A DNA stretch of 64,000 bases from Gammaproteobacteria bacterium (GTDB lineage Bacteria; Gemmatimonadota; Gemmatimonadetes; Longimicrobiales; Gaopeijiaceae): NCBI GenBank assembly GCA_028819075.1, contig JAPPMM010000028.1:186001-250000 (forward strand), given 5' to 3'. Positions 35,929 through 43,949 of the stretch are shown here, one piece after another. A model generated the notes under the pieces. That model had not been told where the DNA came from. It saw nothing but the letters and a program-made list of their open reading frames with translations, and searched no databases. Both the position numbers and the translations under genes were made by a program. The first letter of the stretch is position 1; every line of letters begins with the position of its first letter.

Positions 35929-37263
35929 TCAGTTCCCCATCTCATCCGCGATCTCCTCCAACCTTCTCTGGATTTCCTCTTCGGCCAGCCAGCGGCCACG
36001 GAACATGACCCCCGCGCGGTCGGCCACGTTGGCCACGTCGGACAGCGGATTCGCGTTCAGCAGCAGAAGATCCGCGCGCCGCCCGACCGCCACCGTGCCG
36101 AACGAGTCCCTACCCTGGAAGTATTCGCCCACGTTGCGGGTCCCGCTGACCAGGATCTCCCAGGCGGACATCCCCGCGTCGGCCATCGCCTTCAGCTCGC
36201 GATGGATCGAGAAACCCGGCACGCTGAAGATCTGGGGCGAATCGGTCCCCAGGAGGATGCCGGCATCCCCGTCCGACAGCGCCTTCAGCACCCGATTGCG
36301 GTTCGCGGCCCACTGCGCCGCCCGCTCGGGGCTGGTCCGGGATGCCGCGGCCCGCTGTCGGCCCTCCCAACCCTCCACCTGGAATCCGGGCCAGTAGCGC
36401 ATCTCAGGGTAGCGCGCCATTTCGGCGGCATCGCCCCGGCCGATGATGCCGACCTCCCAGAGGACCATGGTGGGGACCACCCAGGCGCCCGCGTCGCGGG
36501 TCAGCTGCACGATGTACTCGAGCCGGTCCTCATCGACCTCGCCCTCGAAGGCGTCCAGGAACTCGATGTAGCCGTCGAGGTGGTCGAAGGTCTCCTGGCC
36601 CATGAGGATGGCATGCTCGAGCCCCACATCTGCCGGCACATGTCCGGCGAAGCGGATCCCCACCTCCTGGGCAGTGACCGCCATGGCGTTGTATTCGTCG
36701 AGCGTGGGTCCCGGATGGATCTTCAGCAGATCCCAACCCTCACGCTTCTGCCGACGTACCTGCTGCTCCGCCTCCGCGGGGGAGTTCACGCTCCCGTCAT
36801 TGAAGCTCGGGCCGGCCATGTAGAGCGTCGGCGCGACGATCTCCCCGGCGTTGGCCCGCTCGCGCAATGCCAGATGCCCGTCCTGTCCCAGCATGCCGCG
36901 CACCGTGGTGACGCCGTTGGCCACGTAGAGGAACATCACCGTTTCCTCGATGTTGCCGCCCGGCATGTGCCCATGCATCTCTGCGAGGCCGGGCATGAGG
37001 TACTTTCCGGCGGCGTCGATGACCATGGCGCCGGCGGGCGGGTCGACCGATGCCGACGGGCCCATGTCCACGATGCGCCCATTGGAGACGACGACCGTAT
37101 GATCGGCGAGCACGCCCTCGCGGTCCATGGGCACGACGTTCGCATTGACGAAGGCGGTGGTGCGCTGCGGCGGCACCTGGGCGTCCATGTCCTGCGGCAG
37201 GGCAAGGCCGGCGATGGCCAGCCATGACGCGGCGAGAATGGTTCGGGGGGCGGGAGCATGCAT
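35929..37263 (-). CDS. Exported amidohydrolase, third copy
   Basis: The 444 residues start from ATG 37263, placed seven bases after a strong AGGAGG. The signal peptide ends MDAQ (29). The HxH motif is H97-G-H99. DLLKIHPGP, RFAGHVPA, TFDHLDG and LLGTDSP supply the other metal and catalytic residues expected of the amidohydrolase TIM barrel. It resembles the imidazolonepropionase-like group seen twice upstream but has a distinct mid-region. A serine hydrolase follows, making a possible two-enzyme periplasmic unit. Confidence 0.9.
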   Translation of the reverse strand: MHAPAPRTILAASWLAIAGLALPQDMDAQVPPQRTTAFVNANVVPMDREGVLADHTVVVSNGRIVDMGPSASVDPPAGAMVIDAAGKYLMPGLAEMHGHMPGGNIEETVMFLYVANGVTTVRGMLGQDGHLALRERANAGEIVAPTLYMAGPSFNDGSVNSPAEAEQQVRRQKREGWDLLKIHPGPTLDEYNAMAVTAQEVGIRFAGHVPADVGLEHAILMGQETFDHLDGYIEFLDAFEGEVDEDRLEYIVQLTRDAGAWVVPTMVLWEVGIIGRGDAAEMARYPEMRYWPGFQVEGWEGRQRAAASRTSPERAAQWAANRNRVLKALSDGDAGILLGTDSPQIFSVPGFSIHRELKAMADAGMSAWEILVSGTRNVGEYFQGRDSFGTVAVGRRADLLLLNANPLSDVANVADRAGVMFRGRWLAEEEIQRRLEEIADEMGN

Positions 37264-37486
37264 GTCGATACCTCCTCTACTGATCGAGCGATGCCGCACA
37301 TCGGGGGGATGCTGCGCACACCAGGGCCCTGTGGCATCAGAGTCCCTTCGTCAATAAGGCTGCGCCCGGAATCGCGTGTCAATCGGGGACCGGGTTGTAG
37401 TCGATGGGCGCGCAATTGCGCACCGGACCGTCCAGCCCGCATGGTTCCCCTTCACGATCGCCCGGCCCCCGAACATCCGACCGCCC

Positions 37487-38386
37487 GTGAACGTCCACCT
37501 CATCGACGGCACCTACGAGCTGTTCCGCCACTTCTACGCGGTCCCGTCCCGGGAAGACCGGGCGGGCCGCGAGGTGGGCGCTCTCGTTGGCGTGCTGCAC
37601 TCCCTGCTGGGCATGCTGGAGGCGGGCGTCACGCACATCGGGGTCGCCACCGATCACGTCATCGAGTCGTTCCGAAACGACCTGTGGCCGGGCTACAAGA
37701 GCTCGGCAGGCATCGATCCCGCGCTCTGGGCGCAGTTTCACCCCCTCGAAGGCGCTCTGGCGGCGATGGGGGTGGCGGTATGGCCGATGGTCGAGTTGGA
37801 AGCCGACGACGGGCTTGCCTCGGCGGCCCGGCTGGCGGGCGCGGACCCGGCGGTGGAGCGAGTCTTCATCTGCACGCCCGACAAGGACCTCAGCCAGTGC
37901 GTCTCGGGGACCCGCATCGTGCAGTTCGACCGGCGGCAGCGAGCGTTGCGCGACGAAGACGGGGTGGTGGACAAGTTCGGGGTGCGGCCGGCCTCCATCC
38001 CCGACTACCTGGCGCTGGTGGGCGACAGCGCGGACGGGTTCCCGGGCATCCCGGGCTGGGGCGCCAAGTCGACCTCCGCGGTGCTCGCTCACTACGGGCA
38101 CCTGGAGGCCATCCCGCTCCGGAGCCTGCCCTGGGGCGTCGCCGTGCGGGGCGCGCCGAGGCTGCAGGAGAATCTCCGCACCGGATGGCGGGACGCGTTG
38201 CTGTTCCGGGATCTGGCCACCCTGCGGGATGACGCCTCGCTGTTCGGCAACCTCGATGAACTCCGCTGGAGCGGAGCGACCCCCGGCTTCGAGCGCGTCG
38301 CCGAATCGCTGGGAGACGCCCGGCTGGCCGAACGGGTCGAGACGATCCGCTCCCGCGGGGAAGCGGAGTCCGGGCCGTCGGTTTAG
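37487..38386 (+). CDS. Stand-alone 5'-3' exonuclease (FEN/Pol I N-terminal type)
   Basis: The 299 residues begin on GTG 37487. The fold is that of the Pol I 5'-nuclease domain: an N-terminal LIDGTYELFRHFYA, the acidic cluster VELEADDGLA, TPDKDLSQCV, and the helix-hairpin-helix loop GDSADGFPGIPGWGAKS. It should cleave 5' flaps and RNA primers. No polymerase domain is attached, so it is a separate FEN-like nuclease. No clear ribosome site precedes the GTG, suggesting a leaderless or weakly translated message. Confidence 0.88.
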   Translation: MNVHLIDGTYELFRHFYAVPSREDRAGREVGALVGVLHSLLGMLEAGVTHIGVATDHVIESFRNDLWPGYKSSAGIDPALWAQFHPLEGALAAMGVAVWPMVELEADDGLASAARLAGADPAVERVFICTPDKDLSQCVSGTRIVQFDRRQRALRDEDGVVDKFGVRPASIPDYLALVGDSADGFPGIPGWGAKSTSAVLAHYGHLEAIPLRSLPWGVAVRGAPRLQENLRTGWRDALLFRDLATLRDDASLFGNLDELRWSGATPGFERVAESLGDARLAERVETIRSRGEAESGPSV

Positions 38387-38493
38387 ATTAACCGGGCTGT
38401 CACGGAGTCCTTCCCGAGGAACGTCTGCTGAGGGCCACGATCACGGCGGCCAACCGAGGGCCCGCCGGAGGCACGATCCGCGGGAGGTGCGAC

Positions 38494-38745
38494 CTGAGTT
38501 TTGCCTATCACGTCACCTCCGCGGACGTGCTTCTGGTTCTGGAGGCGCACGGCGCCGCGGAGTCGGAAGAGGACGACGAGGTCCTGGACGCGCTCTACCT
38601 CGTCAACGAATGGGAAGGGCGGATCTCCGAGGTCGCGCTGGAACATGACGGCGCCCACGACAGCCAGCTCGCCGTCTGGCACGAGATCGAGGCCATCCTC
38701 ATCGAGGAAGGCTACCTGGAGGAACCCCCGAGGCTCAGCGAGTGA
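38494..38745 (+). CDS. Small acidic protein of unknown function, apparent CTG start
   Basis: The 83-residue acidic protein (many Glu and Asp) has no recognised domain. Its first conventional start is GTG 38527, which has no ribosome site. A CTG at 38494 sits six bases after GGGAGG and adds SFAYHVTSADV, so CTG is preferred here. The stop overlaps the GTG of tryptophan 2,3-dioxygenase by 4 bp (GTGA). The pair is therefore translationally coupled, which hints at a helper role for the dioxygenase, but nothing else supports this. Confidence 0.6.
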   Translation: MSFAYHVTSADVLLVLEAHGAAESEEDDEVLDALYLVNEWEGRISEVALEHDGAHDSQLAVWHEIEAILIEEGYLEEPPRLSE

Positions 38746-39536
38746 CCCGCAACCCCGAAGCCGTCAACTACGAGCGCTATCTCAGGCTGGATGAGCTGCT
38801 CCGGCTCCAGAAGCCGAGGGACGACGTTGAGCACGACGAGATGCTGTTCATCGTCATCCACCAGGTCTACGAGCTGTGGTTCAAGGTGCTCCTCCACGAG
38901 ATGGACTACTGCTGTCGCCTGCTCGAAGACGGAGACGCGCCACGGGCTCAGCATACGCTCAAGCGCATCCTCACCATCCTCAAGGTGCTGGTCGCGCAGC
39001 TCGACATCCTCGAGACCATGAGCCCCGTCGAGTTCCTGACCTTCCGCGACCATCTCGACACCGCCAGCGGCTTCCAGTCCGACCAGTTCCGCGCTCTCGA
39101 GTTCTGCCTCGGCTGGAAGCACAGGGCCGCCATGAAGCGCTTCGAACCGGGGAGCCGCGCGCGGCTGGATCTCGAGCGCCGCTGGAGCGCGCCCACGTTG
39201 TGGGACTGCTTCCTCCGCTACCTGGCCACGGAGGGATACGAGGTTCCGGGCACAAGCCTGGAGCGGGACGTGACGCGGCCGGTGGTGACGGACGAGGCCA
39301 TGCAGGAAGTCCTGATCCGCATCTATCGCGGGGACGCGCGCAACGCCCAGTTGTGCGAGCGCCTGGTGGACCTGGACGAGGGGCTGCAGGAATGGCGCTA
39401 CCGCCACATGAAGATGGTGCAGCGGACCATCGGCCATAAGCCTGGAACCGGCGGATCCGCGGGGTCCCGCTACCTGGCCACGACGCTCAACAAGCCGGTG
39501 TTTCCGGATCTGTGGGAGATACGAGCCCGGCTGTAG
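38742..39536 (+). CDS. kynA: Tryptophan 2,3-dioxygenase
   Basis: This 264-residue haem enzyme opens the indole ring of L-tryptophan with O2 to form N-formylkynurenine. Residues seen: distal H40 in FIVIHQVYELWFK, substrate-carboxylate R102 in LTFRDHLDTASGFQSDQFR, and the proximal haem ligand H222 in EWRYRHMKMVQRTIG. The GTGGSAGS loop at about 236-242 follows. The length is slightly under the usual 280. Start GTG overlaps the small acidic gene. No formamidase was found in the window; a class V aminotransferase-like gene at 50902 could be kynureninase-like but is distant. Confidence 0.95.
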   Translation: MTRNPEAVNYERYLRLDELLRLQKPRDDVEHDEMLFIVIHQVYELWFKVLLHEMDYCCRLLEDGDAPRAQHTLKRILTILKVLVAQLDILETMSPVEFLTFRDHLDTASGFQSDQFRALEFCLGWKHRAAMKRFEPGSRARLDLERRWSAPTLWDCFLRYLATEGYEVPGTSLERDVTRPVVTDEAMQEVLIRIYRGDARNAQLCERLVDLDEGLQEWRYRHMKMVQRTIGHKPGTGGSAGSRYLATTLNKPVFPDLWEIRARL

Positions 39537-39576
39537 CGGCAATCCCGCCGGGCGCCGCCGCCGTTCCGGGGCTCTC

Positions 39577-40668
39577 TCAGGCCCCCGCGCATATCCTCGG
39601 CGCCGTGTAGTCCAGCCCCAGCAGGCGAAAGTAGTTCTGGCCGAGCGCGATGTTGCGGAAGGCGGTGTCGTCCAGATAGCGCAGGATGCGGCTGGTGACT
39701 TCCAGCTCGGTGCGGTAGACCTCGAAGTCCTTGTCCCTGGAAGCCAGAAAGTCCGTCCCCGGAAGAACGCGCTCCGAGTACTCGTTCAGGAACCGCACGT
39801 AGGGTGCCCTCGCCTCGGGATCCGAGAAATAGGCGTCGTCCAGCACCCGCCAGGAGATATCGAGCATCAGGCGGGGATGGCGGTCCAGCATCGACTCCAC
39901 GATCGCGATGTGCTCGGCCGGGGGCATCCGCGTCAGCTCCCGCGACAGGCCCATGTGCACCCACACGATGTCGTTGTCCGGATACAGGGCGAGCGCCTCG
40001 TCCATCAGCGGAAGATAGAGGGTCGGATCTTCGTCGTTGCCCAGGTCGGAGTGGATCGCAAGCGGCATGTCCCGGTCCCGGAGCGCGGCCATGAACGGCG
40101 CCCAGTCGTCGAGCACTTCGCGCGGAACCGCCCCGCGGCCGTTCGCGAACACGGCCTGCTTCGCCAGGTTGACCTCGCCCATCCACGAGAAGACGCCCGG
40201 ATATTCCTCCTCCAGGCGATGCATTTCAGGGAGGATGGTGGCGGGGCGCGCCAGATCGGGGAACGTCATCGACATCGTCAGATGGACGCGCGCGAACGGG
40301 CTTGCCAGGTACCCGGCGGCGTTGGCGACATCGTTTTGCGGCGACGGAGTCAACGGTGTGCCGGGACAGTCCAGGTAGTAGGTGCAGGACGAGAAGTCCG
40401 GAAGCGTCTGGCCGATCCCGTAGACGTTGGCGAACAGCACGCCCGTCTCCTCCAGGTACCCGACGAGTTCCTCGAAGGGGATCTCCGGACCCCCGAAGGG
40501 ACGGAAGTGAAGGTGGGAATCGACGACGGCGGTCTGGGGCTCGGCGGAACGATCGTAGCAGGCGGCTTCGCCGGTCCGATACAGCTCGAGCGCCGAAGAC
40601 GAAACGCAGCCGGTGGCGACCGGCAGCGCGAAGGCCAGGAGGCGGGGGATGGGCCTGGACAGAGACAT
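39577..40668 (-). CDS. Lipoprotein of the amidohydrolase-2 (TIM-barrel) family
   Basis: The 363 residues from ATG 40668 carry a lipobox cysteine C21 (VATGC). The metal-dependent hydrolase fold shows HxH at H52 and H54 (DSHLHF), AIHSD, VWVHMG and a late aspartate in GTDFLAS. Amidohydrolase-2 members include decarboxylases and lactonases as well as hydrolases, so the reaction is open. Lipid anchoring puts it at the envelope. It lies downstream of a TonB receptor but is separated from it by a good terminator hairpin. Confidence 0.85.
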   Translation of the reverse strand: MSLSRPIPRLLAFALPVATGCVSSSALELYRTGEAACYDRSAEPQTAVVDSHLHFRPFGGPEIPFEELVGYLEETGVLFANVYGIGQTLPDFSSCTYYLDCPGTPLTPSPQNDVANAAGYLASPFARVHLTMSMTFPDLARPATILPEMHRLEEEYPGVFSWMGEVNLAKQAVFANGRGAVPREVLDDWAPFMAALRDRDMPLAIHSDLGNDEDPTLYLPLMDEALALYPDNDIVWVHMGLSRELTRMPPAEHIAIVESMLDRHPRLMLDISWRVLDDAYFSDPEARAPYVRFLNEYSERVLPGTDFLASRDKDFEVYRTELEVTSRILRYLDDTAFRNIALGQNYFRLLGLDYTAPRICAGA

Positions 40669-40683
40669 CACTCTCCAAAGAAC

Positions 40684-40718
40684 GGCCCCGGAAGGTCGCC
40701 GTGCAACCTTCCGGGGCC
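40684..40718 (-). terminator. Terminator hairpin of the TonB receptor gene
   Basis: The 13-bp arms at 40684-40696 and 40706-40718 are perfectly complementary with a 9-nt loop. On the minus strand the stem follows the TonB receptor stop by 39 bp and is followed by GTTCTTT, a modest T-rich tail. It separates the receptor transcript from the downstream lipoprotein gene. Confidence 0.75.
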
Positions 40719-40757
40719 TTGTGATGCTGCTTCCGCCGATGGCGGATCAGCTGCGCG

Positions 40758-43697
40758 TTACCACGTGTACCCCAGCTTGGTGTAGACGAAGGCCCCGTTG
40801 AAGCCGAAGGGCGTGAACTGGCCGAACCGGTTGCCGACGCCGTCCGCCGCGCCCGGGTATTCCTGAGGCTTCGTGTTGAGGACGTTCTGGGATCCCACAG
40901 TCAGCATCCAGTTGTCGCTGAGGGAATAGGCCCCCTCCACGTCGAAGAGGACGCGGGACGGGTAGTCGATCGTGTTGCTGGAGTCGCTCTCGTAGTAGGG
41001 CTGCTCGCCATCGTAGTAGCCGCCCCAGTGGCTGGCCCGCACCAGGAGGCGCATGCCGCTGGCGAAGTTGTGGTTCACCGAGACGTTGGCGCGCAGATTC
41101 GGCAGTCCCTCCTCCAGAATGCGGATTCGGCCCGAGCTCAGCGTCTGCGGATTGAACTCGGTCACGGTGGTGCGGTTGACGTTCCAGGCGGTGCTGAAGG
41201 TGGTGCCGGAACCGTCGCCGCCCGCCACCCGGTACGCGGCCACCCAGTCGATGCCCTGGCTGCGCGTCGAGAAGTCGTTGATGAAGAAGCGGAATCTGGC
41301 GAGCACGCCGCCCGGGCGGATGATGCCTTCGGCGAGCAGGCGGTCGATGTCCATGGGACTGAGGCTGAAGTCCTGCGTGAAGGTCAGCCGGTCGGACATG
41401 CTGATCTGATAGGCGTCGAACGACATGTTGAAGTTGCCGCTCTCGACCACGGCGCCCACGGCCAGGTTGACCGAGGTCTCCGGCACCAGCGGTTCGCCCC
41501 CGTACTCCACGGCCAGATCGGAGGTGGAGGGGATGGTGCCGTTGTTGGTCAGGTCCATGATGACCGGGTCGTAGATCGTGGAGATGTTGAACGCGTTGGA
41601 CTGCCCCGGCGTGGGGGCGCGGAACCCCGTGCTCGCGCTAGCGCGAAGGGCGAAGCCCTCAGAGACCCTGGTGCGGGCGGAGATCTTGCCGTTCAGCGTG
41701 CTGCCGAAGTCCGAGAAGTTCTCGTAGCGGGCCGCCAGGCCGAAGGTCCACGCACCTTCCGGCTCCCGGATCTCCAGGTCGCCGTAGGTCGCCACGTTGC
41801 TCCGGTTCCACACACCCTCGGTCAGCGGACCGAAGCCGGTGAATCCGTTCGACCCCGGAGTGAAGCCCTGGCTGGCGAGCGGTCCCTCGGTCCAGGAAGC
41901 CTGGTCGCCCGGGACGATCTCGAAACGCTCGTTCCTCCATTCGGCGCCGCCCGCGAGGTTCACGCGCTCGTTCACCGCGTAGGAGACGTCGAAGTTCAGG
42001 TTGACTTCCTGCTGGTCGTAGATGCCCGGGTTGAAGTACGGCGTGCAGGGCTGGTCGGGAACCGCGACCGAGGTGCCCTCGGCGCTGCAGGGCTGGTCCG
42101 GCCCGAGGGAGGCGTTGACCGTGTTGTACATGTAGAAGTCCATGTTGGACTTGCCCCAGGCCACGCTGCCGTCCCAGTCCAGGCGCCCGCTGGTGCCCCT
42201 GAGGCCCGCCACTGCGGAGCCGTCGAGCACGTAGGCGCCGAACTGAGGCGTGAAGCCTCCGGGGAAGATCTTCCGGAAGGTGAAGCAGTTGGGGTTGGCC
42301 ATGACCTGGTTGAACGCCTCACGGTCCCTGATGGTCCCGCTCGCGGGGTCGACCAGCACCCTGGGGCAACCGGCCGCGCCCATCATGCCGCCCTGGGCCT
42401 CGAGCAGGTCTCCGACCAGAAGGATGGACCGCTCCCATTCCGGATCGCATGGCTGGTCGCCGAAATAGCGCGGGCAGCCGGAGGTGGCGAACACGCCGCT
42501 GCGGGTGCCGGGGTTCCGGAAGTAGAACCCGCCCTCAACCTGCTTGCTCACGTAGTTGGCGTGTCCGTAGAACGAGAGGGCGTCGCTGAACAGGTAGCCG
42601 GTGTTCGCCCAGATCTTGAGTTCGTCGCTGACCTGGGGGGAGCCCCAGATCTGCGCGGGCGTGCGCACGCTCGTGTTGCCCTCGTGGACGACCAACCCTA
42701 CCGCGTCCCGGCGCTGCGTGCTGCGGTCGGTGGGATTGGCGTTGCCGTATTCGCCGGTCAGGTTGAGGAAGCCGTTCTCCCCGAGCGGCAGGCCGAAGTT
42801 GCCCGCGATGCTGTACATCTCACCGTCGCCGGGGATCGTGCCGTCCTCGAAGCGCGCCCCGGTCCGCGACATCATGTTTCCGCCCGTCTTGATCTCGATG
42901 GCGCCGCCGGACCGGTCGTTCTTGAGGATGAAGTTCATCACCCCCGCGATGGCGTCGGAGCCGTACTGGGCCGCCGCGCCGTCGCGCAACACCTCGGCCT
43001 GCTCCAGCGCCAACCCCGGAATCATCGCGAGGTCCGGGCCCTGCGATCCGTCGGCGAGGCCGTTGCCGTACCAGGTGATGACCGCCGTGCGGTGGCGCCG
43101 CTTGCCGTTCAACAGAATCAGCGTGTGGTCGGGCGCGAGGCCGCGCAGGTTCGCCGGACGGGCGAAAGTGGCCGCGTCGCTGATGGGCTGGATGTTCACG
43201 TTGAACGACGGCACCACGTTGCGGAGCAGGTTGGCGAAGTCGTTGTCGCCCTGGTTGACGATCTCCGCGTTCGGGATCACGTCGATGGGCACCGCGGACT
43301 CGGTCACCGTGCGCGGCCGCGCCCGCGTTCCGATGGCGACGATGCCCCCGAGCGTGATGGCCTCCTCGCTCAGGATCACGTCCAGTTGCGTCGCCTGCCC
43401 GGCCGTGATGGTCACTTCCTGCCGCTCGGCGGCGTAGCCGATCAGCTGGATCTCGACGATGTGCGACCCGGCGGGAACGCCGCCGATGCTGAAGGAACCG
43501 TCGTTGTCGGTCAGGCTGCCGATGTTCAGCGCGGAGATGAACACCTGCGCGCCGACGACTCCCTGGTTGGTCGCGGCATCGCGCACCGTGCCCTCGAGGG
43601 AGCCCTGGGCGTGCGCCGCTGCGGGTAGCGCCGCGAACAGGAGCATGAACGCGGTCAGCTTGAGGAATCGATTCGAGTTACTTGCGGGCAAGCTCAT
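40758..43697 (-). CDS. TonB-dependent receptor with carboxypeptidase-regulatory domain
   Basis: The 979 residues start from ATG 43697 (AGGAGG upstream). The signal peptide ends AHAQG. An N-terminal regulatory-like domain (about 30-115) precedes the plug (about 130-250), which contains RGLAPDHTLILLNGKRRHRT and EVLRDGAAAQYGSDAIAGVMNFILK. The barrel ends with TKLGYTW. Several cysteines sit in extracellular-loop regions (SGCPRYFGDQPCDPEW and others), suggesting disulfide-stabilised loops. It lacks an adjacent SusD partner and so is a stand-alone receptor, possibly for a siderophore, vitamin or peptide. Confidence 0.93.
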   Translation of the reverse strand: MSLPASNSNRFLKLTAFMLLFAALPAAAHAQGSLEGTVRDAATNQGVVGAQVFISALNIGSLTDNDGSFSIGGVPAGSHIVEIQLIGYAAERQEVTITAGQATQLDVILSEEAITLGGIVAIGTRARPRTVTESAVPIDVIPNAEIVNQGDNDFANLLRNVVPSFNVNIQPISDAATFARPANLRGLAPDHTLILLNGKRRHRTAVITWYGNGLADGSQGPDLAMIPGLALEQAEVLRDGAAAQYGSDAIAGVMNFILKNDRSGGAIEIKTGGNMMSRTGARFEDGTIPGDGEMYSIAGNFGLPLGENGFLNLTGEYGNANPTDRSTQRRDAVGLVVHEGNTSVRTPAQIWGSPQVSDELKIWANTGYLFSDALSFYGHANYVSKQVEGGFYFRNPGTRSGVFATSGCPRYFGDQPCDPEWERSILLVGDLLEAQGGMMGAAGCPRVLVDPASGTIRDREAFNQVMANPNCFTFRKIFPGGFTPQFGAYVLDGSAVAGLRGTSGRLDWDGSVAWGKSNMDFYMYNTVNASLGPDQPCSAEGTSVAVPDQPCTPYFNPGIYDQQEVNLNFDVSYAVNERVNLAGGAEWRNERFEIVPGDQASWTEGPLASQGFTPGSNGFTGFGPLTEGVWNRSNVATYGDLEIREPEGAWTFGLAARYENFSDFGSTLNGKISARTRVSEGFALRASASTGFRAPTPGQSNAFNISTIYDPVIMDLTNNGTIPSTSDLAVEYGGEPLVPETSVNLAVGAVVESGNFNMSFDAYQISMSDRLTFTQDFSLSPMDIDRLLAEGIIRPGGVLARFRFFINDFSTRSQGIDWVAAYRVAGGDGSGTTFSTAWNVNRTTVTEFNPQTLSSGRIRILEEGLPNLRANVSVNHNFASGMRLLVRASHWGGYYDGEQPYYESDSSNTIDYPSRVLFDVEGAYSLSDNWMLTVGSQNVLNTKPQEYPGAADGVGNRFGQFTPFGFNGAFVYTKLGYTW

Positions 43698-43834
43698 TCG
43701 GAAGACCCTCCTGATGAATGAAAACGGGACGTAATCAATGCGACTCAGCGACTCCGACCTGCCGCAAGACGGCAACTTCGGGTCGCGATGTTTGGATTGC
43801 ACACCCAGGAGTTACGGACAGGTTCCCGGGAAAA

Positions 43835-43867
43835 CGACAAAACGCCTTCTGGAAGCGACATAATGCC
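43835..43867. repeat. Direct repeat CGACAWAAYGCC, two copies 21 bp apart
   Basis: Copies at 43835-43846 (CGACAAAACGCC) and 43856-43867 (CGACATAATGCC) match at 10 of 12 positions and are two helical turns apart. They lie in the 252-bp gap upstream of the TonB receptor start at 43697 and downstream of the ABC exporter. The position suits an operator for the receptor gene. Confidence 0.4.
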
Positions 43868-43949
43868 TCCGGCCACATGCTTCGGACACCCGTCGGGGCT
43901 AACATCAGTTTTCAGGCAATGCACCGGAAACGCAAGTCTCATACCGCTC

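Noticed and set aside
38742-39536. Complete kynurenine pathway in this window
   Set aside because: Tryptophan dioxygenase is clear, but no formamidase is seen and the class V PLP enzyme at 50902 cannot be assigned as kynureninase from sequence alone.
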